NCBI GenBank assembly: GCA_006538405.1
Contig: BJKQ01000004.1
Coordinates: 2,294,001 to 2,358,000 of the forward strand
Length of the DNA: 64,000 nt
Reading direction: 5' to 3'
DNA from: Hansfordia pulvinata
Taxonomy: Eukaryota > Ascomycota > Sordariomycetes > Xylariales
Position 1 is the stretch's first letter, and each line of letters opens with the position of its first letter. The notes below the pieces were generated by a model, which was not told the origin of the DNA, did not search any database, and saw only the letters and a program-made list of their open reading frames with translations. A program made the position numbers and the translations under genes. This document shows, in pieces, positions 12,506 to 24,088 of this stretch.

Positions 12506-13848
12506 ATGCCGGTGGCGGCGACGACGGCGGCGGCGGCGAACGCGGTGCCAGCGCCGCGCGCGCTCTTGCTGGCCCTGGGGTCGGCCCTCCTGCTCTGGGC
12601 CTCGCCCGCACGCGCCTACGCCGAGCTCTCGGACGAGGCCCTGCGCCACATCCACGGCGCCCCCGGCGACCTGGACGCGCGGACCGGCGCGCTGCTGGCC
12701 CCGCTGCTGATCCCCCGGGCCCCTGGCACGCCCGGCTCCGAGGCCGCCAAGGGGCACCTGGCCCGCTTCTTCGAGGGGGCGAAGGGACGGCAAGAAGGTG
12801 CGGGGTCGATAACGACGACAACAGGCGACGATGTCGGCGTCGGCGGCGGCCCGTGGGACGTCGAGTGGCACAACTTCACGGCGCGGGTACCCACGACCGC
12901 GGGGGGCATGAGGACGTCCGCTTCGGCAACCTCGTCATGACGCGCGACCCGCCGTGGGTGGAGCCTGGCCGCAAGGGCGACGTCGGCCGCCTGGCGCTCG
13001 TCGCGCACCACGATAGCCTGGCGCATCCCGAGGGCTTCGTCGGCGCCGTCGACAGCGCGGCCCCGTGCGCCATCCTCATGCAGGTGGCGCGTGCGGTGGA
13101 CGGCGCGCTGAGCCGCAAGTGGACGGCGGACGAGGCGGCGGGGGGCGGCGGCGCCGCCGCCGGCTGGGGGCTTGAGGAGGACAAGGGCCTGCAGATCCTC
13201 TTCCTCGACGGCGAGGAGGCTTTTGTGCGCTGGACCGACGACGACTCCATTTACGGCGCCCGCGCGCTGGCCGCCAAGTGGGACGGCGAGGCGTACGCGC
13301 CCGCGTCGCCGCGCCGCGGCCCGCTCGAGGCCATCGACCTGTTCGTTTTGCTGGACCTGCTGGGCGCCCCGGGCCCGCGCGTGCCCTCGTACTTTGAGGC
13401 GACGCACTGGGCGTACCAGCGGCTGGCGCGCGTTGAGGCGCGGATGCGCGGCCTGGGCCTGCTGCGCTCCGCTGGTGGCGGTGGCGGCGGTGGTGGTGAT
13501 GGCGGTGCTACTGCCGCGGGGGGGCGGCAGGTGGCGGAGGAGGAGGACGCCGCCGTCTTCCTGCCGGACAGCGGAAAGGGGGCGGACGAGTTCACGCCGG
13601 CGTACGTGCTGGACGACCACGTGCCGTTCCTGCAGCGCGGCGTGCCCGTGCTGCACGTGGTGCCGACGCCCTTCCCCGCCGTCTGGCACAAGATCGCCGA
13701 CGACGGCGCGCACCTGGACCCGCCTGCGGTGGACGACTGGGCCAAGATCATGACGGCCTTTGTGGCCGAGTGGATGGAGCTCGGCGACTACATGCTGGAT
13801 CCGGCGCGCGGCCCCGGAGCAGCAGCGGAGGGTAAGACGGAGCTGTGA
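12506..13848 (+). CDS. Glutaminyl-peptide cyclotransferase-like M28 zinc enzyme, one apparent frameshift
   Basis: Related to glutaminyl cyclases, which convert N-terminal Gln to pyroglutamate on secreted proteins; fungal members are expected in the secretory pathway or outside the cell. A signal peptide (core ALLLALGSALLLWASP, about residues 15-35) follows the chosen ATG. Family motifs are GNLVMTRDPP, the metal ligands in AHHDS, GAVDSAAPCA and DGEEAF, then DDHVPFLQRGVPVLH and WHKIADD near the end. The first 133 codons lie in one frame and the rest in another. One extra G in the G6 run at 12901-12906 joins WHNFTARV to the downstream HEDVRFGNLV, giving about 447 aa. A Gly-rich insert (13474-13505) is unusual. 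No intron signals fit the junction, so a lost base is preferred. Confidence 0.87.
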
Positions 13849-14533
13849 TGGGGCGAGCTGAGTACGTGTTGGGACTTGAGTTGAAAGTGTATAAGCCTCG
13901 ATTGCAGAGAGGTTCTTATTAGCCTGATTTGGCGTATGCATGAAAGACCATCGACCGGACGTCGTGATTGTTGAAGAGGGTGTGGTCTGACGTGCGTAAA
14001 CTGTAGGATTCCGAGGGTTTGAGGAAATGTTGATATATTCGTATTCGCTGATGATATGATCGTGACAAAGACCCATCTACGTGTTTCGAGACCGTCCGTA
14101 TTGTTCCAGCCGTACTTGGTCTTTTGGCAAGGGCCACTACGCGCGGAATCTCGCCGCCACACACGAGATGTCTAGTGGTACTTACGATAAGGGGGGTGAA
14201 GAGGTGGTACGCGTACAGTGTGTCAGTACAGTGTGTGTGTTCAAAGCTGACTGTGCCGTACGTATGGAGTACATGTGTCCACCTCGCACCCGCGGGCGGG
14301 GCCCACTGCCGGACGGACAGCTCCCCTGTTTGCCGGTACCTGAGCACGCTTACGAAGGTGTGAAGGTGCGCTGCTGGCCACGACACGCAAGCAACCGACG
14401 ACGCCATTGGAACTACCGCAGCTAGCCCGGCAAGCTCCCAGATCCCATCACCACCACCATCACCACCGCCACTGCTGCCGCCCACCCCCCGATCGACATC
14501 GAACATCGACGCCGCCTCCGTCTCACGCCCATC
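13849..14533. other. Intergenic, glutaminyl cyclase 3' flank and SWP1 promoter
   Basis: No gene seen. The last 100 bases are CAC/CAT-rich, like the pyrimidine/CA-rich 5' leaders common in fungal housekeeping genes. Confidence 0.6.
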
Positions 14534-15666
14534 ATGCGCGTCCTCTCCTCCCTCGCGCCCTCGCTGCTCCTGCTGCTGGCCTCCCACGCCTCGGCCGCCG
14601 CCTGGGGCTTCGACGACGCCACCCTGTCCATCGTCGCCTCCAAGAAGGCCGCCTCCGCCGCCTCGTCCTTCAAGGAGAAGTTCTCCCAGAAGGCTCCCGT
14701 CTCCAAGCCCGCCACCGTCAGCAACTCCGACAGCATCAAGGTCCTCCTGACGGCCACCGAGGATGGCAAGCCCAAGCGCCCTCACCAGGCCTTTGTCGTC
14801 CTGACCGACCAGGCCACCGGCCTCGAGGCCCCTTTCCCCATGACCGTCAAGGACAACGGCAAGGCGGTCGTGGAGATTGTGCGTGTCCCGCCCCCCCCTC
14901 CCCTCTCTTTCCCAATTGACCTGCGTGCCTCCGATCCCCTGGGTCTTTGTTCCTCTTTTGCGCGAATGTAAACTGACTCGCCCGCCTGCGCGTCCGCCCT
15001 CCCGCTCCAGAAATACGCCGACCTCCCCATCATGCACGCCGCCAGCCCCTCGCCGCTCAAGGCCTCACTCGTCCTCGCCTCCTTCGGCGCCTCCGCCCAG
15101 GGCCTCGCCGGCAAGCCCTTCGCCGACATCGCCGTCGAGAACAACCCCAAGCTCGGCCCCATCCCCGTCTACCTGCCCGCCGCCCGCTACGGCCGCCGCG
15201 ACGAGATCCACCACGTCTTCCGCGACGACCCCCGCAGCCCCCCCATCGTCTTCTCCCTCGTCTTCCTCGCCGCCATTGCCGCCGCCGTTCCGGCCGTCTT
15301 CATCGCCGTATGTAGTCCACCCACGCAGTCGTCCCCTTGAGGGCTGTCCTCCTTCACTCACCCCTTTTCCCCCCTTCGATTTTTTTTGCAAAGCAAAGAA
15401 CCCGTCTTTACTAACCTCTCGTCCCCTCCGCAAAGTGGGCCGCTTTCGGCGGCAACCTGAGCCACCTCGGCGCCGGCTCGCCCGTCTCGCACGCCGCCTT
15501 CTTCGGCTCCCTCGTCGCCCTCGAGGGCGTCTTCGCCCTCTACTACGCCAGCTGGAACCTTTTCCAGACCCTGCCCGTCGTCGGCGCCGTCGGCGCCGTC
15601 ACCTTCCTTGCCGGCACCAAGGCCCTGGGCGAGGTCCAGCAGCGCCGCCTCGCCGGCCGGAGGTAA
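14534..15666 (+). CDS. SWP1: Oligosaccharyltransferase subunit Swp1 (ribophorin II family), 3 exons
   Basis: A membrane subunit of the ER oligosaccharyltransferase, which transfers the preassembled glycan to Asn in nascent secretory proteins. Exons are 14534-14878, 15011-15307 and 15436-15666, all phase 0, with introns of 132 and 128 nt (GTGCGT...CTCCAG and GTATGT...GCAAAG). The 290-aa product is close to yeast Swp1 (286 aa). It has a signal peptide (residues 1-21), a lumenal domain containing DSIKVLLTATEDGKPKRPHQ, a juxtamembrane FRDDPRSPP motif typical of the family, and three hydrophobic helices at the C-terminus (about 193-214, 228-248 and 252-270). The second exon ends inside the first helix. 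The frame is intact, unlike several neighbours. It is convergent with the phosphotransferase gene downstream. Confidence 0.92.
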
Positions 15667-16565
15667 GGAAGAGGGGAAAATAAGGCCCCAAAGGAAGAAA
15701 GAAACTGTGTACAAGAGATGCGATATGCTGGGGGAGGGGGGCTGGTTCTGAAATAGAAGTGTTGGGAGAGAGAAGAACGATCCATGATTACGACTTTTAC
15801 CTGTCTGTATCAGTGCTGCGCCCACTGAAAAGAACTGTAATCCAAGGAAACCTGGCTCAAGCTGGCTACTCGAGTCAACACCTATCTACGAGCCATGGAA
15901 GGCAGTCTGCGAGCGCGGTGGATCACTAATCATCCGAATAGCAAGAGGTGGGCGGATCTCTCTGAACATGTACATTGCCACAGCGATAGACTTGCGCCGG
16001 GCTTTTCTGTTTGATATCGGCGCTCAGCCTCCGTGCTGCCTGAGTAAGGTACCTACTTTAGCGTGCATATTTGTCCAGTCCAAAGGGGGCTCAATCAGCC
16101 CAAAAGGTTTTCTAGACAAACATGAAAAACTTCAGCATCGCTCGTGGCTCGGCGTTCTCACATGCCGCGAGGCCGCAATAGTGAGATGCCAGGTGTGTTT
16201 TTTTCTCTATCCCGCGGAACCCTCGGGTGTGCCTCAAGCCAGTACTCGCACCACTTACCACGTTCCATCACACGCGCGGATGGCTTCACGAACCCTCGAA
16301 AAATCAAAGCACGGGCGCTTTCATCATGTCGGGGGCTTTCCAAGATGTCTATTCCGGTGTGTAGGCAAGGATATATAGGATGTTCTCGGTATATACGTTT
16401 CGGGGCCGCGGCTCCATGTTCGCGGCGCCCAGATTGAAGCGGAAGCAGAGCCTCCGCCTGCCAGGCGCCGCTCGACTCCGCTCGACAACCACGAGCACCT
16501 CTGGACAACCGGACCGTGAGAGCCCATCCGCAACGTGCCCGGCCCGTGCGCTAGCGACCGCGACT
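15667..16565. other. Convergent intergenic region
   Basis: About 0.9 kb between the 3' ends of SWP1 and the phosphotransferase gene. It should hold both 3' UTRs. No gene or clear terminator motif was recognised. Confidence 0.6.
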
Positions 16566-18009
16566 TTATTGCGACTTCTTGCTGTTGGCAGCCTCCTCCT
16601 CCATGAGGCGCTTGTTTTCGAGTTGCTTGGCGGCGGGGATGGTCAGGGCGTTGATGCCGAGGTAATCGCAGATGCTGTTGATGACCAGGTAGGCCCAGCG
16701 GAAGTAGACCACGACCGAGAAGGCGAAGTAGCCCCACAGGTAGGCACACTCGGTGTCGGCGTCGAAGACGGGGGCGTAGCCGAAGTAGGGCAGGTTGGCC
16801 AGGACGGCGCCGCCGACAAGAGGGGCCAGCATGATGGTCCAGTAGGGGAAAGGCTGGCGGGTCAGATGGGCGAGGATGATCTTGGTGGTCATGCGGCCAA
16901 AGACGAGCGACATGGTCAAGCAGAAGAGCATGAGGTGGTTCTGCGGCATCAGCGTCGAGTGGGGCGAGTACAGCCAGGCGCCGATGGAGCCGGTGTAGAT
17001 GGCCATGGGAGTCCATTCGAGGAAGACGGGCAGAACCGGCAGGTTGTTCTGGCGGCGCGCGCGGGCGACATTGAGGACGCAGAAGGGGACGTGGAAGACA
17101 AAGAGGGTGGAGACAATGATGAAGATCCAGAGGTCGCGGATCGAGTGATCACCCACGAGGTCGGCGCGGCCCATAAAGAGCTCCTCGCCGACGAGGTCGA
17201 CGATGCGCTCGGTCCAGATCTGGGGGCCGTAGATGCCGGACAAGGCCATGACGCTGCAGGCGATCAGCAGCCCCTCGGTAGGGCCGTTGAAGAAGCCCAG
17301 GTAGAGGGTGTGGGTGTGGTACGTCTCCCAGGTGGAGAAGAACATGGGCAGGCAGGGGCAGAGGGCGGTGAAGACGCCCGACTTGGAGGTGCCGAGGGCC
17401 ATGGCGGCCGTCTCGAGGAGGCTGGCGAGGGTGCAGTTGAGCGAGTCGATGCCATGGTCAAACAGCTCGCCGAGGCCGCTCGAGGTGCCCGTGCGCCGGG
17501 CCTGCTTGCCGTCGATGTTGTCCATGGTCTGGTACATGAAGAGGCCGAAGGCGAAGCTGAGGTACATCCATGAGGGGCCCTGGACCAGGGGGGTCAGTAG
17601 GCGGCCTGCACCGCGGAGAGGGGAGGAGCTTACAGGACCGATCAGATCGGGCATGAGGATGGCGCACAGGGCGACATTGCCGAGAATGAAGAAGAAGCCA
17701 ATGAGAGTGACCATGTTGGGGGCGAGCCACATGGGCATGAGTTTGACAAAGGCATTCCACTGGAGGGAGGCAAGGTGAGCGGGGGCCAAGCGGATGGGCA
17801 GGCGGCAAGGCAGCGTACGTAGGGCTTGAGGATGTATTCGGAGACGGGAGACTTGTCGACAGCCGAGTACTTGTAGGACTTGAGGTGGACGAGTGCCTCT
17901 TCCGAGATGCACTCGGCAGCGGCCTGTTCTAGGGGGGGAGTTAGCTTGTGATGAGGCAGGCAGGCAGTGGGAGGGCGGGGTGCGAACTCTTGGTGACGTT
18001 GGGCGTCAT
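16566..18009 (-). CDS. Choline/ethanolamine phosphotransferase (CDP-alcohol phosphotransferase), 4 exons
   Basis: Catalyses the last Kennedy-pathway step: transfer of phosphocholine or phosphoethanolamine from the CDP-alcohol to diacylglycerol in ER/Golgi membranes. Exons (minus) are 18009-17988, 17928-17819, 17759-17634 and 17579-16566, giving 423 aa. The CDP-alcohol phosphotransferase signature D-G-x2-A-R-x8-G-x3-D-x3-D is complete, starting DGKQARRTGT and ending ELFDHGID. Around it are the usual N-terminal LKSYKYSAVDKSPVSEYILK, a WNAFVKLMPMWLAPNMVTL segment and about eight to ten hydrophobic helices; the tail is charged and ends SKKSQ. The first intron has a weak donor (GTTCGC), so the first seven codons are least certain. 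The third intron is 54 nt with no stop, so retention would add 18 residues. The sequence does not decide between choline and ethanolamine specificity (yeast CPT1 or EPT1). Confidence 0.92.
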
Positions 18010-19796
18010 GTTGTCGATTGATCGAGCGGCAGGCAAGGTCGTGATGCTATCCGGCAGCAAAGGGGGGCCAGCCAAGGTAGCAGAAGCGCGCCGTGAGGGT
18101 GGTGAAAGGTGGTGAGGGACCGAGGGCGGCGTTTTGGGACGGAGGCAAGGTCGGACCGGAGACGGAGACGGAGACGGGGGCCAGAGGAGTCGAAAGGTCT
18201 ACGGCGACAGCATGGTCAACCAGGACGCAGAGTTGGACGCAGACTCGAGGGGCACAGGTGGAGAGGGAATTGAGAAGCAAAGGCAGACCAGGTCCAATCG
18301 ACCGTGAGGAGGAAGAAACAAAGGCGACGAGACAACGAGCGTGGCCGTCTCGTCGCTCGCCGCCCACCGCCCAGCCAGGGAATAAAAAAAGAGGGTACGC
18401 AGATCGCACGTCTTGGGGAAGTATCGACTCGAAGCGAAAGGGGAGCCAGTCGTTGGGGGAAGTACTTGCGCGGTACGGCAGATTGTGCCGAGATCTAGCG
18501 AGGAGCACCGGTAGCCCCCGTGTGCCTCGGGCGCTTAATCAGGGTCAGACGCAGCCTTTATGCTGGAGGTAGCTTTGGGTGGCGTGGGGGAGACTTGACG
18601 TTGGGCTAGCAAAGATCCGGCTAGCGTGGAGATCTTCTAAAGGACCTATGTACGGACTCGTAGCTGGCAAGCTGCTTTCTTCGGTCAGCTACCTAAGTAC
18701 ACAGCGTCTACAAGTACCTACCTACCTTCACTTCCGAGGCTGGATGAGAGGGCCCGATCAGACGGCCTTCCGGCATGTCGTCGTCATCAACCATGGCGCG
18801 CGCGAGCAAGCAATGGCAAGAGTACAACCCCGGGACCGTTTCGCTTGGTACCTTGGGTGAGGCACGATTGGTGGGTTGGAGCAGGGCACTCTGTGTACAT
18901 TGGCAGGGGATAGGTAGAATAGCCAGGCACGGACGCTGCACGAAATGCGAGGTGCATGCACGGCGACGGTTGGTGCTACCAGCCATGACTTGATGACTTG
19001 CATCTCTGGCTTGGAATCGCACAACTTGCCCCTTTTACAATGTGAATGGCTGTCGTTCGTTGTGCTAATTACTGATCATCCGAGATCAAATCTCAAAGCC
19101 CCGCCGTAGCATGAGCAGCTTGACGGGAGCGGCGGGCGGCGGCGGGCGACCTCGTGGCCAGCATTGATGAGGTCGCGAGCCTCAACATTTCTGCTCCTTG
19201 TACCTTCTTGTGCCGAAGCAGCTCAACCGTTCCCGGGGCCCTTTGACACGTGAAGATGAGCTATGATCTCTGATTCGCTGGCGCCCAGGCAGGGGCTGCC
19301 GCCAACCAACAGACTCCACTCTCGACCGTCTTCCCCACCCGTTTGCACCCCCGTCCGCGCCGTTCCGTTTGTCTGACCCCGCTCCGTTCCGGCCTCGACC
19401 CGCTTCTATTCTCCGTCCACTTCCGAGCGCTGTCCGGACGCTCGTTCCGCAGCCTCCCGGAACTCCAAGCTTCTCGATTGCACATCGCATGCCACACATA
19501 TGTCGACAGGCCTTTCAAGTTGCCGTTACACAGTTTTCATGTTGGCAACCGGATGGTGGACGTCGGGCCTCAGACGCGTATCAAATGTCGACACTGCTCG
19601 TTTGCAAGGGCCAGATCGGGAGTTCACACCCCCAGCCCGATTCTCATTCCGTTTCAAATAGCATCATATAATGATGTAACACAGCTTTTGCCGAGGGGCC
19701 GGCCCCCTGCCTCCCCCGCCCGCATCCCATACCACCGCATCGCTCCCGTGGCCGCCCAACCCCCACGCAACGATCCCCCCCTCTCTTCTGCCCCGG
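18010..19796. other. Intergenic, upstream of the phosphotransferase gene
   Basis: About 1.8 kb between the phosphotransferase start and the 3' end of the next minus-strand gene. Purine-rich on the plus strand near 18100-18350, as expected for the CT-rich leader of a minus-strand gene. No coding region recognised. Confidence 0.6.
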
Positions 19797-20699
19797 CTAC
19801 TCCCTCGCAGACGCCGCGGCCGACTCAGCCGACGACCCCTGCGATGCCGGCCCCCCATGTTGGCCTGCTGGGACAGGTACCAGATGCGCAGCGCCGTCGC
19901 CACCGCCGTCGTCTCGAACTGCTCTCCGAGCCCCGGGCCCCCGCTGGCGGTGCTACCGCTCTCCACGAACGCGAACCGGAACGCCTCCTTGCCCATGCCG
20001 TTGCCATTGCCGTTGCCGCCGCCAGACAAGCTCTCGCGCAGCGACGACTTGGCGAACGCAAAAAGCGCCACCACCTCCCTTCCGTCCCCGGCCGTGTGCT
20101 GATGCTGCTGTCTCGACCCGCCGCCGTGTGTCGACGCTGACGACGACGGAGAGCCCAGCCTCACCAGCTTCCACCCCTTGGACGCGCCGCCCAGTCGCGC
20201 CACGTCCTCGCCCGAAGTGGTCCGCCACTCGAACTCTTCCTCGTTGTCACCGTTGTCATCGTCGTCGTCCTCCCCTCCTCCTGCCCTGTTTTACGAGTCG
20301 GCACCGTGAACGCAAAGGTCAGGTGCTTGAGGTTGTACGCGGGACGGACCTCGCGCGTGACCAGCCGCGCCTCCTCTCCTCCCTCTGCTCCCCATTCCTC
20401 GCCCGCAGCAACAGCCTTTTTGGAGTCCAGTACCGACCCCGCCGCCCCATGTCGCCGCCGCCGCCGCCGTGCCACGGGAAGCGTGATCCAGCTCGAGTTG
20501 CCGTGGTACGGGAGCTCGCACGTCACGGTGGCCAGGCGGCCGTTCCCACCACCTCTGCTGCCGGCATTCGGAGCAGCAGCAGCAGCAGCAGCGCCCGCAG
20601 GCGCGGAGGGCGGGGACGGAGCCGGGAGCAGAATCACCTCGGGGATCCACCTGTTGGTCCGGCTGTCCTCGCGCGTCGCCACGGCGTAGAGCGGCGGGT

Positions 20700-20745
<46 letters not shown>

Positions 20746-21024
20746 CGCTCCTCCCGCGGCGGCAGCGGCGGCGGTGGTGGTGGTGGTGCGGTGGAGCGTC
20801 AGGACCCGGCGGGTGCCAGAGGCGCGGGCGCTGAAGCTGCTGCCGAAGCTGCTGTTCGGGTCCTTGGCGCGGCGCGCGGTGAAGGCGGCGGGGAACAGGC
20901 CTGGCGCGGGGGATGTTGTTGTTGTTGTCGTCGTCGTCGCAGAGTACGCGGGCAGCGGCTCGTGCTCGCTGTACGCCGGGGGCGCGGCGGCCGAGGCCTC
21001 GCCCGACTTGCTAATTCCCGGCAT
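19797..21024 (-). CDS. Uncharacterised fungal protein with PPxY-like motifs, broken by one or two lost bases
   Basis: I do not recognise a named family. The N-terminus has proline-tyrosine motifs (PPAY, LPAY) of the kind bound by WW domains. Beta-rich blocks follow: VLTLHR, PPLYAVATRE, RLATVTCELPYHGNSSWITLP, NLKHLTFAFTVPTR, EEEFEWRTTSGEDVARL, GWKLVRLG, REVVALFAF and KEAFRFAFVESG, then a helix-like ALRIWYLSQQ. This resembles lipid-binding beta-barrel proteins of fungi, but that is only an impression. The frame changes after FTVPTRKTGQEEG; one extra G in the G4 run (plus 20272-20275) restores FEWR...GWKLVRL. A second extra G in the G6 run at 19851-19856 would end the protein at 19797 with a Ser/Ala-rich tail (409 aa); without it the frame runs to 19664 through an Arg-rich tail. 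Ser13 and Thr/Ala repeats are present. Confidence 0.65.
20699..20743. repeat. CTG/CAG trinucleotide repeat, coding (poly-Ser)
   Basis: An array of CTG units on the plus strand, read as AGC (Ser) in the minus-strand gene. One of several coding triplet arrays in the window. Confidence 0.85.
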
Positions 21025-23403
21025 TGCGTGTCTTGAGGTGGTTCGCGGTTTTCGCAGAAAAGCAAGACAGAATAAGGTTGATGGCAGTCGAGCCGGCCCT
21101 GTGTCTATGCGGCGGGGTAGATACGCAGACAGGTAAGCAGTGGTAGACTCGTCAAGGTATAGAGTGCTGATGCAGGGATCGCTCTCGCTCTATCTGGGTG
21201 TCTTCCCTGAAACCCAACCAACGAGACTTGGCTGCGGGCTTCCCGTCTTGATATTTGTATGCACCACCACCGCTCAGTCGTGCGAAGAAAGGGCCCGACG
21301 GAGCAAAGTCCGACTGAGCACAGCCGCAGCGCAAAGCACGAATCGCGAGCATGCCCAGGAAGAGCGAGAGCGTCCGTCTGGTCGCGCGAGCCAAGGCCAC
21401 CAGCTGGGGTGGCTGTGCCAACATTGCCGCGCCGCCGCCCAGAGATCGGCACTCTCTTCTGGGGCGCTTCCAACCGCCGTAGGAATACGCCGTATCTGCA
21501 CCACGCAGCTTTCACGCGCGGTCGCCGGGCATTTCGGAAATCTACCTCACCACTCAGTGGCTCCAGTATGAGTGAGCACGAAGGCCACAGACAGTCCGGC
21601 CAGATGCGCTGGTGAATCTGGGGCGCGAGTACTCGTAGGCTGGCAATCTCTTGGCGCCGCTGCGCAGCATACGAGACCGCGCCCAGCCTCGTCAGCCCCC
21701 TCTTCTCAACTCATCAACCTACATACCTGAAAAGACGTGTGGGAGGGGCAGAATGCATCGGAAAGAGGCAAGATGCGGCGACGCGACGGGACTTGGCCGC
21801 AGTCCTGCGCATGCAGGAGCTTCACGCAACTCTCCTGGGCTCTGACGTCACTGGACGAGCCACTTCGTCCCAGGCCGGCATGGATATTGGCTTTGACGAA
21901 TATTCGCATTACAAGGCAAGCGACATGTGTGTGAATAAGAAGGGTGGACCTCAAAGCGGTCAACGAGCGCAATCTCACACGGGAAACCCCCGCCAGTCTC
22001 GCCGACTCCGGGGAAGGTGTCAACGCAGCACAGCTTAGCACCGCAGGATTGTGCCGTTGAGCCTCGCCCATGAGATTGCAAGCCTCGCCCCAGGTGACTT
22101 GATGTTGCACGCAAAAGGCCGTGACGGCCCGGTGCAAGGTTTGCGAAGCCCTCCCCCTTTTGGTGGGTGGCCCCAGATGCACGCCCCGCGGATCTGAGGC
22201 CTCGCAGGCGTGGCCTCGACCGCCCTCGCGATCCCACGATATACCAAGTTGCTCGAGCCTGTCAGCCCCGTGCGTGATACTCGGTGAGCGGACGTCCAGC
22301 AGATCGAAATGCTCCCGCGGCCCCAGGTGTGAGATTTCCTTCATTTGGCATGTAATTGTCCGCGAGCGGGTTGGTAAATTAGGAGCTAGGGACCCCTGGC
22401 GTCTTGTTGACGAGAAGCCGCACGGGTCAGCAACCCAACTGATCAGGTACCTGTCAGCGGTTGCTGGGGGCCGGGAAACCCAGCCAAGCGCCGAGCCAGC
22501 CGCCCGGGACCCACGGGTCCATGTTCAACCTCAAAAGACATCTCCGTCGTGTACACGAGTATTTGCTCATCGTATTTATGACTAGGAGCCTCATAACGAC
22601 GTTTGCGTATCCCCAGGGCACGTATCAACAGTCAATGATCCGGGCCATGTGGCAAACCAAACAAAGAACCGTGGGCAGCTGGGTGCTGTACTCGTAGGTC
22701 AAGATGAGCAGGGGGAAATCAAGATTGATGCACCGAGAGCCCGTCCTGTTTGATGTATTCTGTCCGCTCGCAAATGCCGATTCAATTCTTTCCATGAGTG
22801 TCGTCGCCTCGTCGAGGCAAGTTAGGTACTAAATATTAACAAGTTATGTTTGTTGTTGCCAGGGGTCCGCCGGCCCCCTGGTTTCGATACGCCCAGCCAT
22901 CCGGGGGGACCGCGGCAGCCCTGTTTTCGTGGCGGAGAGCCCGCGTCTTTCCGCCTGAAACGTTCGTCGTTGTGATGCTGTAATGAGAAAACACAATGCA
23001 ATCAACCCCAATTTCCAAATGCGCCTACACTTCCCAAGCTCCGCGGTGAACCAGTTTTTGTTGACCATGTCGTCCCTGTTGGAGCCAATGACAGAAGTCC
23101 TGGGTCAAACGAACATGCTCCATTACTGGATCCTGTCCTTGACGCTCTCATGCATGCTGCCCAAAGCAACGCGTTCAGGCGTGCTCTGCCACAGGAAACC
23201 CGTCCGCTGTGACAGTCCCGAATTCGTTCTCGTCCTTCCAATGACTGACGTGTCGATGCCCGTCGTAGAAATGTGGATTCAATTTCCGACCCAAACCGGG
23301 ATAACGCACACCTCGTTCCGAGTCTCTCGAAGATCTTTATTCCAGGGCTTCGATATGATTCCGGTACTCCAGCCTTTCTTCTCATGTCCCGAGGCCATGC
23401 GTT
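21025..23403. other. Gene-free region, 2.4 kb
   Basis: Upstream of the PPxY-motif gene and downstream of the small secreted protein gene. Open frames of 100-212 codons on both strands have no recognisable content. Octamer sites are at 21630-21637 and 22689-22696. Confidence 0.6.
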
Positions 23404-24088
23404 TTACAGCATGACAGCAACGCCGGCGCAGACACTGGCGAAGAGAACAACAAAGCCGACGGCGCTCTGGGTGGCGCCGGAGGAGCCGCCGTCGCTGGCA
23501 CCGTCGAGGCCATTGAAGACCTCATTGGAGTTGGTGGCGGAGGCGGTGGCCGAAGTCGAGGTGGTGGCCGTCTTGTTGGATCGCGTAGGGCTTTGGGCAC
23601 CACAGGGGTGGTCCTGCTGACAGGAACTTCTGCATTTGTCGTCGCTACACTTCTTGACGCACTGGTTGCCCCATTCCTGGCACACAAAGTAGGGCAGAGT
23701 CAGGGAGTACTCGGAGATGTTGGGCTGCAGGCCGCCAGAGCAAACACAGCCGTATGTCAACGTCTCGGGGTCGCAAGTGTTGGTCTCGGTTTTGCCGGGG
23801 GCGTTTGCTGGCAAATGATGGGGCAAGTGCTCTTCTCGTTCTCACACCACGATGCTATGAGAAAGGCCCTGTTAGTATTGTGGAAGAGGCACGGGCAGAG
23901 ACTTGGTATGTGAAGGAACAAAAAAAAGCTCGTCGTGTGGAGACAGAGGCAGATGCCGAAATGCAGATTCATGATCACGTACTCCTCAGAGTCATGGAGA
24001 CACTGTCAGGCTCAATGACGTAGTCGGCGTGAGCAGTCGCCGCAAATCCAGCGGCGACAGCCAGGACGCAAGATCGGATCGAAGGCAT
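23404..24088 (-). CDS. Small secreted Cys-rich protein, probably GPI-anchored (DUF7707-like), 2 exons, one apparent frameshift
   Basis: A predicted cell-surface protein of a fungal family with a conserved cysteine pattern; its biochemical role is unknown. Exon 1 (24088-23983) gives a signal peptide, MPSIRSCVLAVAAGFAATAHA. The intron 23982-23855 has donor GTACGT and acceptor CATAG. Exon 2 (23854-23404) carries WCENEKSTCPIICQQ, then TCDPETLTYGCVCSGG, EYSLTLPYFVCQEWGNQC and SCQQDHPCGA, followed by a Thr/Ser-rich stalk and a hydrophobic C-terminus (GFVVLFASVCAGVAVML) typical of a GPI-attachment signal. The frame changes between CQQT and GKTETNTC. One extra base in the C5 run (plus-strand G at 23797-23801) restores it, giving 185 aa. 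Family assignment rests on motif recall and needs a profile search. Confidence 0.8.
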
